Notes: generated from the letters alone by a model not told the origin. Counted from the stretch's first letter, positions 1-8,445 are shown. The stretch: 10,449 nt of DNA from Acanthamoeba sp. SK_2022b (GCA_027943245.1 JANDJZ010001239.1:1-10449); one strand, 5' to 3'. Numbers and translations: made by a program.

Positions 1-428
1 CCACAACACCACACCAACATCACGTCACCACTATCACAACACCACACCACACTGCCACATCACCACTACCACAACATCACCCCAACATCACCACTACATC
101 ACCACCACAACACCACCACACCAGCACACCACCACTACATCACAACACCATCACAACACCATCACAACACCATCACCTCACCACATCATCACCACAACAC
201 CATCACAACACCTTCACCACACCATCACCACAACATCAGCATCAGCACAACACCATCACTACATCTCCACCACTACATCACCACAACAACATCACCCACC
301 ACAACACCACAACACCACCACAACACAACATCACCACCACAACATCACCACTATATCACCACTACATCACAAAACCACCCCACAACACTACAGCACTACA
401 CCACCGTAACACAGCACTACCACAACAT
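1..428. repeat. Cryptic CAC/CAA/CAT minisatellite array
   Basis: The plus strand is almost purely C and A with scattered T, built from irregular triplets such as CAC, CAA and CAT in units like ACCACAACATCACC. Units vary in length and order, so this is a degenerate minisatellite rather than a clean tandem array. It begins before the window edge and ends where a solo LTR is inserted. Long frames through it exist only because C/A-rich DNA lacks stop codons. I see no gene here. Confidence 0.9.
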
Positions 429-655
429 TGTTGTGATGTACGCTTTGTGGTGAAGAGTAAAGTGTGAAGTGAGAGAGAACAGGGGTTCTCTCTGGTTTTA
501 TTACTGCTGAATATATTGTTGTAGACAGTTGTACTACAACATAACTCCTAAAACTTAAGGCATGCTTTAATGTGCTATTAGCTCATTAAGTCCTACCTCA
601 TTTGGTGTTCCAGAGTGACTGTTGATATGAGTACCTTATTAGGTAACTCACAACA
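429..655. mobile_element. Solo LTR (copy A), Copia-type, with AACAT target duplication
   Basis: This 227-bp element starts TGTTGTGATG and ends AACTCACAACA, giving the TG...CA termini and short terminal inverted repeat typical of Copia LTRs (TGTTG...CAACA). It is flanked by a perfect 5-bp direct repeat, AACAT, at 424-428 and 656-660. The same element occurs in reverse complement at 1662-1876, with about nine substitutions, a 1-bp indel and an 11-bp indel (extra bases near 590-600 here). No internal element, primer-binding site or polypurine tract adjoins it, so it is a solo LTR left by recombination. Which strand is transcribed cannot be fixed. A small DNA transposon is an alternative, but TG...CA ends with a 5-bp duplication favour an LTR. 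Confidence 0.85.
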
Positions 656-1127
656 AACATCACCACAACACCACCACAACAACATCACCACTACATTACC
701 ACAACGAAGGACCATCACCACACCACCACCACAACATCACCTCAATAACATCACCACAACACCACCACATCTCCACAACAGCACAATACCATCACACCTA
801 CACCACACTTACACCACAACACCACACCACTACAACAGCACCACACAAACACCACAGCATTACCACAACACCATAATAACACTACAATATCACCACAACT
901 GACCACCACACCACCACAACCACAACACCATAACACCCCAACACCACCACACTACCACAACAACACCACCACCACACTCACTACAACACCACCACCACCA
1001 CCACCACCACCACCACCACACCTCCACACCTCACCCACCTGACCACCACCACCACCTGACCACCACCACTACCTGACCACCACCACCACCACAACACCAC
1101 AACACCACAACATCACCACCACCACCA
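656..1127. repeat. CAC/CAA minisatellite array, C-rich on plus strand
   Basis: This continues the 1-428 array beyond the inserted solo LTR; the AACAT duplication shows the two were once contiguous. It includes purer (CAC)n stretches near 980-1020 and repeated CTGACCACCACCAC units near 1039-1085. No gene is supported. Confidence 0.88.
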
Positions 1128-1280
1128 TGTTGTGGTGGTATTGGTGTGGTGTAATGGTGTTGTGGTGTTGTTGTGGTGTTGTGGTGGTGGTGTTGTTGTG
1201 GTGTTGTAGTGAGTGTGGTGGTGGTGTTGTTCTGGTAGTGTGGTGGTGGTGTGCTGTTATTGTGTGGTGTTGTGGTGGTG
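1128..1280. repeat. Minisatellite array in inverted orientation (G/T-rich on plus)
   Basis: At 1127/1128 the array switches from C/A-rich to G/T-rich on the plus strand (TGTTGTGGTGG units), making a head-to-head inverted array. Its right end abuts the RNase H-like part of the Copia remnant at about 1281, cutting that coding region short. Confidence 0.88.
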
Positions 1281-1661
1281 ATAGTGCGCTTTTGCTGTGA
1301 CAGTAGATGGGTATTTGACTTGCTCAATCAATGCCTAAGTCGTTGTAGAAGTTGTTGAGGAAGCTGGTGTGCTTGATGGCTTCAGCCAGTGCGTTGAGCT
1401 TGGCTTCAGCAGTCAACATAGCTATGCAGGATTGGTTCTTTGCTCTCCAGTAGACTGGGCCGCCTGCAATCATGTAGAGGATGCTGGACATTGACTTGCG
1501 CGTTGATTTGTCTCTGGCCCAGTCCACATCTGAGAAGCCTCTGGTTATAAGGCTGCTTGTGTCTGGCGTGTAGTGTATTGCTTGCTCTTGTGTGCCATGC
1601 AAATACCTGAATAAATGTTACACTGCGGCCCAGTGTTCCCCCCCCCCATAGGCATTCAGAG

Positions 1662-1876
1662 TGTTGTGAGTTCCCTAATAAGGTACTCTAATCAACAGTC
1701 ACTCTGGAACACCGACTTAATGAGCTCATAGCACATTAAGGCATGCCTTAAGTTTAGGAGTTATGTTGTAGTACAACTGTCTACAACAATATATTCAGCA
1801 GTAATAAAACCAGAGAGAACTCCTGTTCTCTCTCACTTCACACTTTACTCTTCACCACATAGCATACTTCACAACA
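1662..1876. mobile_element. Solo LTR (copy B), inverted relative to copy A, nested in Copia pol
   Basis: This 215-bp element is about 95% identical to the reverse complement of 429-655. It has TGTTGTGAG...TTCACAACA ends and a perfect 5-bp duplication, CAGAG, at 1657-1661 and 1877-1881. Minus-strand pol similarity stops at one end (ATHVL) and resumes at the other (LNAYG, then HWAAV), so it inserted into pre-existing pol rather than being that element's own terminal repeat. An AATAAA motif lies on the plus strand near 1803, weakly hinting at the LTR's sense strand. Confidence 0.88.
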
Positions 1877-2039
1877 CAGAGTACATGTGTTGCATATGTG
1901 ATGTCTGCTAGGGTGATGTAGTTGAGCTGCCCCACAGCCAGTACAGGACGCCAATGAACTCTGGTGGCGTCTTCTCAAGTGTAGGAAGCTGGAGGCCATC
2001 AGCATGCCAACATCATGTCTCCTGCAAGTGTGGAACCAG

Positions 2040-2260
2040 TCACTCAATCCGCACCTATGTACATGAGGATTCATGCCAACACACTGAACCATGCATCTAC
2101 ATTAGGTGTGAAGGTAAGCACACAACCTTCATAGCAGTCTACATCAATGACTACGTCATCTACATGCCCTTGTCCATGAAATGGGTTGATGCATGTAGTT
2201 CTCCTTGGGAAGAGTGGCATTGAGAAACGCCATGGTTTCCATCTTATGGACTGCATAACC
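2040..2260 (+). pseudogene. Inverted Copia reverse-transcriptase fragment with YxDD-type box
   Basis: On the plus strand, opposite to the surrounding pol, is EPCIYIRCEGKHTTFIAVY followed by INDYVI. This matches the Copia RT motif (xPCvYir...f.iiavYVDDlli), with the catalytic YVDD changed to YIND. A further piece about 60 bp on (GIEKRHGFHLMDC) resembles the stretch downstream of the box. Sequence between the two is missing compared with a full RT. The fragment lies inside a region whose other pol domains are on the minus strand, so it marks an internal inversion or a second nested insertion. Confidence 0.75.
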
Positions 2261-3574
2261 GACCTGTACTGCTATTGCCCTGAGTAGCTGTAGGTGCTTA
2301 GGTCATTCTTGAGGTGAAAAGGTTTCATTAAAGTGTACTTGATAATCTATCCAGTGGGCCTATGTAATTTGATCTTGAACAGCCACTTGGTGTCAATGAT
2401 CTTCCTCCCCGCTGGTGGGGGAACCAGTTTGATTGTACCATTTGCCATAATATTGTGTTGTACTCATCAAGCTTTCCAGTCTTCAGCATGCAGTGAGGTG
2501 ACACCTTCAGCATATGTCAATGGGACCTTCACACTGTCCTTGTCCTGATACAGCTTGTCTTCTCTTGCCATCCTGTTGCACCACAGTTTTGCTGGGCTTC
2601 TTCTTGCTGGTTGTCTTGCATCCTCCATCACTTAGCTCTTTGTCTGATGGGATCACGTCCTCTGTGTGGTTGAGGCTGCTTGTCCTCTCATATCCAACAC
2701 TTTATTCTCAGGCATCTGCTCATGCTGGGCCAAGGTAGATTCCAAGGTGCGTTTGATCTGCAAGCTTATATCTGCCCACTGGGTTGGTGAGTACCTCAAC
2801 GCATTGACCAAACCTGTGTGGATGACTGATATCTGCATGCAATCTGTTCTTGCTGGACCACCAGCTGAGTGGGGTGTTGAAGTCGTTGGCTTCTCAACTA
2901 GGTTGTGTGAGACTGCAGCACTCATGTACTTGCCCTTGATTGCTCCACAGCACTCAGTATCATCAATCAATGCCTGCTGACTCAAGAAAATGCCTGATTG
3001 ACTCACTTACCTCACTCCTGTTACAGATGAGGTAGATCATACTGGCTGTTGTCATCAATAAAGGACATGTAGACAGTGTGGCCACTGGTAGTGGTCCACA
3101 CACATCTGTGTGGACCCGCTTGAGGGTCTGGTTGCACTTGGGGCCAGTCCATCATGGATGTATGGCGGTGCCACTTTTGCTCAAGTGTGCACATGTCACA
3201 CTGTGAGAGTGCTCCTCCAGCATGTACCAGCCCAAGTGACTTGACCAGGGCATGTAGATGTGTCTTTCCTATGTGTCCATAGTGGTGGTGAAGCTGGTTG
3301 AGTGAGTAGTTTTCTCAAACTGCATCCACTTGGGGCTGTGTAGGCTGAATTGGGTTGATCATTCCCCCATAGTGTCGCCTGGAGCACCCTTTGACCCTCA
3401 CGGTTGAACACACTGCCTCCCAAGCAGTTGGCCTTCTCCTTGCCTGTGTCCTTGGGCTGGTTGGCAAACACCACATCCCACAAGTTCCACAAGAGCAGTA
3501 CAAACTCAAGCTCCTTGCGTGAGGTGTTACTCAGTGACTGATCAGAGACATATCTCTTGGTGACTTCATAGTTT

Positions 3575-3882
3575 TGTGTTGTTGTGGTGATGTTGTGGTT
3601 GTTTGGGTGATATTGTGGTGCTGGTGTGGTGATGTGGTGGTGTTGTGGTGGTGTTGTGGTGGTGATCTGGTGATGTTGTGGTGTTGTGGTGTAGTGATAA
3701 TGATGTTGTGGTGGTGTGGTGATGGTGTTGTGGAGGTGTAGTGTAGTGGTGTTGTGGGTGGTGCTGTTGTGGTGTAGTGTGGTGGTGTGGTGGTGTTTAT
3801 GAGGTAGTGGTGGTGTGATGATGTTGTGGTTTTGTGGCAGGGGTGTGGTGTGGTAATGTTGTGGTGATGGTGATGGTGTTTT
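3575..3882. repeat. GTT/GTG minisatellite array inside the Copia remnant
   Basis: About 300 bp of G/T-rich triplets on the plus strand (GTTGTGGTGGTG units), the complement of the arrays at the left edge. Unique sequence resumes at both ends: pol-like on the 3545 side and unassigned at about 3890-4007. The long minus-strand frames through here, rich in His, Thr and Pro, are artefacts of a stop-free repeat. Confidence 0.88.
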
Positions 3883-3889
3883 GCACAAC

Positions 3890-4071
3890 CAAACCACGTC
3901 TCTTGGGTGAGCACATTGTTGAAGGTTGTACCTGTCCACTTGGCGTTTTCTTGAGTAGGGAAAGTGGTAGTCCAGGCTATATCAGCATTCCAATAAAAAA
4001 AAGTCACTTTTAACTAACCCAAATGCATGACCCAAGGGATCCCATTCACTTATTCACCACCTTACCTTTTT
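3890..4071. other. Unassigned unique sequence between repeats
   Basis: A minus-strand reading (WNADIAWTTTFPTQENAKW) is open for about 40 codons before the array, but I cannot match it to a Copia domain. It may be the 5' part of the same dead element (gag or protease side). An A-run at about 3995-4002 and A/T-richer DNA follow. No gene is supported. Confidence 0.4.
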
Positions 4072-4258
4072 AAAACCACAAGAGATGTGTTGACCTGGTG
4101 CCCATCAGTTCAACCACCCCAACCCAAAGATGTAGTTGACCCAAAGGGCACCTACATTTAGAGATGTCACTTTTTCATCATAGATCTTCAATCACAAAAC
4201 CACAAGAGAAGTGTTGACCTGATGCACATTGGTTCTTCCACCCCAGCCCAGAGATGTA
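4072..4258. repeat. Pair of 63-bp direct repeats
   Basis: The segments at 4072-4134 and 4196-4258 are direct repeats with 54 of 63 matching positions. Both start AAAACCACAAGAGA, contain GTGTTGACCT, share CCACCCCA and end GATGTA. They are separated by 61 bp. The unit is not one I recognise. It could be a short interspersed element fragment or a degenerate tandem copy. Confidence 0.8.
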
Positions 4259-4336
4259 CATATTTTAGGTAACAATTTAAACTTGAATCATATTAACCAA
4301 TACATGTTGTCAAGTGCCAAACTAGGGATGCTAATT

Positions 4337-4710
4337 TGGTTCAGGCCAAACTGCTTAAGGCCAAACTGAACCAGTTCAAAAACAAACGTGTTGTGGTTGT
4401 GGTGGTGTTGTGGTGATGTAGTGGTAATGATGTAGTGGTGTTGTTGTATTGTAGTGGTGTTAATGATAGTGATGTTGTGGTGAGAAAAGAGGTGATGTTG
4501 TGGGGGGAATTGTGGGGATGTAGTGGTTATGTTGTGGTTGTGTTGTGGTGTGGTGTGGTGGTGTTGTGGTGTGGTGTGGTGGTGTTGTGGTCACATTTTC
4601 ATGTTTTCAAAAGTCTTGGCCTGCAAGATCCTTTTCTAGGCCTAATCGTATCCAAGAGTTGTTAATCAAGTGTTATGGGTTCTTTTGTTTGTGCAGATTG
4701 GCCTGAACCA
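4337..4710. repeat. 13-bp inverted repeat bracketing a minisatellite
   Basis: TGGTTCAGGCCAA at 4337-4349 is the exact reverse complement of 4698-4710. A related GGCCAAACTG motif is repeated directly at about 4344 and 4359, and the palindrome GAACCAGTTC follows. The interval holds the 4388-4590 array and about 100 bp of unique sequence. The ends could be the terminal repeats of a small non-autonomous element, but no target duplication is evident, so this is tentative. Confidence 0.4.
4388..4590. repeat. GTT/GTG minisatellite array
   Basis: This is another G/T-rich array of the same family. It contains a near-perfect doubled unit, GTGGTGTTGTGGTGTG, at about 4545-4590. It is the last member of the family before the GC-rich gene region. 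No gene is supported. Confidence 0.85.
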
Positions 4711-4837
4711 GAGGCAAGACCCAAGATTACGCTAGTGGCGTGCTTCTTCTTGATCACTGCGTAATCACCACCATCTTTCTCCTTGCCTGAACGAGCCTCT
4801 CCCAGTGCTTAGCTGGACGTCGGCAAAGCACGAGCTA

Positions 4838-5465
4838 TCACGTTTCCTCGTCTCCATCAGAGTCCTCCGTTATCACAAGCATGGCACCTTCCTCGTAGTC
4901 AGGTGCAACACTGCCCTTTGTGTTGCTGCGTGATGTTGTTGTGTATTGGTTTGCTTGGCGAAGAGTAGAGGCTTGGGTGGTCCGTGGCTTTTCCTTTTCC
5001 AGACCTATAATGGGCACCAGTAGCAGGTGTAAACAACAACTTGATAGGAGAAGGAACAACCGGCCAAGCGTACCGTCCAGTGGTTCCTCCATTCTCTGCT
5101 CATGATACTTACAGAAGAGGACGGATTTCGTCTTGAGAACGGGTATGCTGCATTTCTTGTTCTTCTTCTTGTTGGCATCAACGAACTGGCACCAAGTAAA
5201 AGGCGACGTGGGATCGAGCGGCGCATGATGCTACACGTGCAACGTCACGCGTCAAGCAAGAACTGCACATAAACATGAAATATAACAAGGCGATCGGACG
5301 CAACGAACCCAGCAATACTTGAAGCTAGCGAGGGCTTTGCTTTTGCACGGCCTCTTCTTCACTACTGCAATGCACAATCCTCCCTCACCACTCTCGCTGA
5401 CTGGTGGCTCTTCTCCACGCGGGCCTGTACGTGAGAGGCATTGGCCACAACACACAGGTTAAATA

Positions 5466-5513
<48 letters not shown>

Positions 5514-5769
5514 GAACGAAGCGTGCACCAGGAGGGTGAAAAACCAACCAGCCAAGTGTCGGTCTCTCTTGGGAAGAAGAAGGAGGCCTCTCTTGGCCTT
5601 CTTGGTAGGTGGCTCTGACTCGGACTGCCCTCCATCGCTGCTATCCTCGCTCATTTCAACCCCCTCCTCGTCTTCGGCTTCCTCTTCTTCTCCTAAGCTA
5701 GAATCTGTGTCTGTCCCCGAGTCAGACGCTTCCCAACCTTCGTACTGCAATAAACGCCCTAGTATGAAG

Positions 5770-5811
<42 letters not shown>

Positions 5812-6119
5812 TCAAAGTGATGGCGGATCCAAGATGAGCCAGAAGGCGCCCTCAAGGTGGCCATAAGCGTGAAATGGCGATGCGGAGCGAAAGGTTGTAC
5901 CTTTTCTCCTTCTCCAATCGTCCAACCAGCCGGCGAATGCGCAAGACCGCAGCCGAGAGTCGGGCATTTTCCTGTCATGTTTGCGCGTATCAGCAGGAGA
6001 AGCCCCCGCACCATGAAATCAGTGCCTAATTAATTGAGGAACACCATTACCTCCTCCAGTCGCGCACACCTCTGCGCCAAAGCAGCGTTGTTATCCGCGA
6101 GTACAATAGCCTCTGTCAT
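4838..6119 (-). CDS. Predicted nuclear protein with tandem C3Hc3H zinc motifs (INO80D/KANSL2-like), 6 exons
   Basis: Predicted exons, 5' to 3': 6119-6051, 5971-5901, 5769-5549, 5424-5309, 5230-5074, 5004-4838; 801 bp, 266 residues. All joins agree in phase. Residues about 8-60 form a coiled coil (NNAALAQRCARLEE, then ENARLSAAVLRIRRLVG, EKEK, FILGRLLQYE). Residues about 66-105 are acidic and Ser-rich, followed by the basic patch PPTKKAKRG. Two zinc motifs follow: C138, C147, C158, H161 and C173, C186, C199, H202. The signature YCWHHAPLDP joins them, and an intron separates C158 from H161. This C..C..C..H pair is the zf-C3Hc3H domain of INO80D and KANSL2, subunits of INO80 and NSL chromatin complexes; a chromatin role is inference. 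The tail ends in DSDGDEET. The start is the only nearby in-frame ATG. A competing donor at 5112 would drop H202. Two introns hold microsatellites. Confidence 0.85.
5467..5513. repeat. (GACA)n tetranucleotide microsatellite in an intron
   Basis: About 12 units of GACA on the plus strand. It lies inside the 124-bp intron 5425-5548 of the zinc-motif gene, whose phase-1 junction is supported by continuity on both sides. Confidence 0.95.
5771..5810. repeat. (TG)20 microsatellite forming an intron 3' end
   Basis: Twenty TG units on the plus strand, so the transcript reads (CA)20. In the sense strand the repeat runs directly into CAG and the exon starting at 5769, so the intron's 3' splice site is the end of the repeat. 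The intron is 5770-5900. Confidence 0.93.
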
Positions 6120-6210
6120 CAATCCTCTTCCCAACCGGGCGTGGCGATTTATGAACCAATGTTGTATTTTTTTTTTTTTTTTTTTTTTTTTAACCGCAGG
6201 GCAGGCGCCC
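6120..6210. promoter_or_regulatory. 91-bp intergenic spacer with 25-bp poly(dA:dT) tract
   Basis: This separates the IML1 stop codon from the downstream gene's ATG; both genes are on the minus strand. It must hold IML1's 3' end and the next gene's 5' untranslated region and core promoter. T25 at 6167-6191 (A25 in the sense strand) is a classic nucleosome-disfavouring tract found in fungal promoters. That role is inferred. Confidence 0.5.
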
Positions 6211-7085
6211 TTAGCTCCCCCCCTCTCGAGAGGGGGGAGGAGGCAGCAAGTTATTGAGCAGATGCCAGCGTGCGGAGACGTCGACGCGCGTCTGCTCGGC
6301 TTGTCCAGTAGTGGAGCTCTCCTTTTCATGGAGGACGTAGTAGTAGAGCAAGGCGTTGTAGGTGTCCTCTCCTGGCGCGGAATCCCCACTACTGCGCTGC
6401 TGCGGCTCGGGGTGGGGCGGGGTTGTTGCGTGGGAAGAAACGCTTGCACGAGCCCGAAGAGCAGGCGCCGGCGACAGAGGTCCAGGTGAAGAGGATGCGT
6501 GCTGGGGCCTGGAACCTCGGGCCCGTTTCGGCGTGGCTGCTGGCGCTGGCGCTGGCGGTTCCTCCATTGGGGTGGTTGCCGTTGCCGCTGCGTGCCTTTC
6601 CTGCTCCTGGCGCCGACATCGGGCCCGATCCCCAAGCTCTGTGGAGAGTTGCTCGATTCAGCAGCAGCAGCAGCAGCAGCAGGCAGCAGCCAAGGCAGCC
6701 AAGGCAGCGGCCGGCACAAGTCTTGAAAAGAGGCCTGCTGCTGCGACTTGAAGAGGTGGCGATATATATATATAATATATCGAGTGTACCTTCGCCGTCC
6801 GTTTCGCTTTCGGGATCGTCGTCTCGGCCGTCCAAGGAGCGCGGGGACACGCGGGGGTTGAGCAGTTGCCCCAGGAGAGCCTCCACGTGCTCGACATCGG
6901 CGCAGAAATCGCGCAGGTACTGCAGCATCTTCATCCCCTTGCTCAGCTTGTGCCGCGCTCCCGGTAGCGTGTTCAGCGCACTGTGTCAAGCCAAGCCCCG
7001 CCCCCGCCCCCGCCGTAAGTCCACAAAGCGGTATCAAGTCCACCAAGAAACGACACACATGGGGGGCGGGGGCGGGGAGGCCCAA

Positions 7086-7139
<54 letters not shown>

Positions 7140-7458
7140 CAGATTTGTGTGGGGGAGAAGGCGTGGATGGGTGGCGGGCGGCGGGTGGCGGCGGGTGGCG
7201 GGTGGTCAGGTGGCGGGTGGTACCAAAGGAAACCGTCGCAGGTGATCTGCGCGAAGAGCATGCCCGTTTTGTGGATGTAGTACTGGTCGCCCGAGGCCTT
7301 GTCGAGCAGGAAATCGCAGAGGGCGAGGATCTCCTGCTGCAGGATGACCATCGTCCCCAGGTCCCGCACCGAGCAGGCCAGCGGGATCTCAAAGGCGCCC
7401 ATGAAGCCGTTCGTCTTCTGCTCGCGTACGCCAGGCCACCACCGCCGCCCCTGCGATG

Positions 7459-7535
<77 letters not shown>

Positions 7536-8368
7536 CGCAGTAGCGGTGGGCAAAGGTGCCTTGCTTCGGTCCATGAGGTAGACGGGTATGGGGATCCATC
7601 GGAGACCCAGGTTCTTGGCTTTCCGCTCGAGCATGGACAAAAAGTCGTCGACCACGCATCCCGTGCAAACCAGCCACTGGAACTCGACGTGGAACCACTC
7701 GTAAGGGTTGTACACCCCGTCGTACACCATGTACTACACCCACCCACCCACCCACCCACCACCGCGGCGAACGAATTAGCGGACGCAATTGCGCTGCAGA
7801 CCACCTCATGACCGCAAATCGATGTGGGGGGGAGGGGTGGTGGGAGGAGAGCTTACTAGCCACTCGTAGCGGTCTGTCTTGGTGTGAGGAATTTCGATCT
7901 TGAGGGTGTGGGTGATCGGCTTCTGCTCCGAGGGCGAGGGCGAGGGCGAGGGGGAAGATATCGTCGTCGTGGCCGTGCTCTGACTTGCGGCAGCAGCCGC
8001 AGCGGTGGCAGTAGAGGTGGACGACGAGCTGGCCATCTCAAGCAGAGGCTTGGCAGTGCCTGCTCCGCCTGCGTCGAGAGTGTTGGACCGCGAGGGTGCC
8101 GGAGTGATCGGCGGAGTGTACGTTCCTGACACCGCTCCGCCTGTTTGTTTGTTTGTTTGTTTGTTTGTTTGTTTGTTTGTTTGTTTGTTTGTTTGTTTGT
8201 TTGTTTGTTATTTTTGTTGTTGTGGTTGTGGTTGTGGTTGTGGTTGTGGTTGTGGTTGTGGTTGTGGTTGTGGTTGTGGTTGTGGTTGTGGTTGTGGTTG
8301 TATTTGTTTGGACACCGATAGGGTGCAAGAGAGGTGGTCATAGATACGGGCGCACGCACGCACAAGCG

Positions 8369-8445
<77 letters not shown>

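Larger units (their letters stand above)
1281..3545 (-). pseudogene. Degenerate Ty1/Copia retrotransposon pol
   Basis: Minus-strand reading recovers Copia pol domains in expected order, scattered over frames. At about 3200-3420 is a gag-pre-integrase segment with an HHCC-like pattern (HHHYGHIGK ... CDMCT), followed near 3050-3130 by an integrase start resembling RVHTDVCGPLP. At about 2720-2880 is integrase C-terminal-like sequence (THLGIYLGP). At about 2330-2520 is the RT entry (GTIKLVPPPAGRKIIDTKW, KWLFKIK). At about 1882-1950 is AVGQLNYITLADITYATHVL, and at 1290-1655 the RT-RNase H junction and RNase H (HWAAV, stop, HLFRYLHGTQ; GFSDVDWA; AEAKLNALAEA; ending near PIYCHSKSAL). Stops, frameshifts and an inverted segment show it is dead. 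A 215-bp solo LTR interrupts it at 1662-1876. Frames at 1324-1602 and 2653-3006 are fragments, not genes. Confidence 0.9.

Noticed and set aside
615..902. Open frame rich in His, Thr, Pro and Asn in the left minisatellite, and similar frames at 1031-1327 and 3531-4007
   Set aside because: The frames exist because C/A-rich DNA lacks stop codons. Composition follows the repeat, with no domain and no plausible start context.
429..1876. The two LTR copies as the ends of one complete element
   Set aside because: They are in opposite orientation, each has its own distinct target-site duplication (AACAT and CAGAG), and the DNA between them is mostly minisatellite.
3196..3939. 247-codon minus-strand frame as a gene
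   Set aside because: It runs through a minisatellite and into out-of-frame Copia pol. Only parts match pol, in shifting frames, so it is a fragment of the pseudogene.
6167..6700. Poly(A)25 after the last IML1 exon as the tail of a processed retrocopy
   Set aside because: The exon joins IML1 in phase through a good acceptor, and I found no target-site duplication flanking the tract.
6030..7085. 351-codon minus-strand frame as a single-exon gene
   Set aside because: It spans the IML1 stop, the A25 tract and IML1 introns in a frame without family similarity. Its only real part is the 5' exon of the zinc-motif gene.
6423..7280. Long plus-strand frame of 285 codons opposite IML1
   Set aside because: It crosses two exons and two repeat-filled introns of the minus-strand gene and includes a poly-Cys run from GCT repeats. 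It is a shadow frame.
8142..8444. Regular repeats as a CRISPR array
   Set aside because: They are simple 2-6 bp tandem repeats with no spacers, in a eukaryotic intron.
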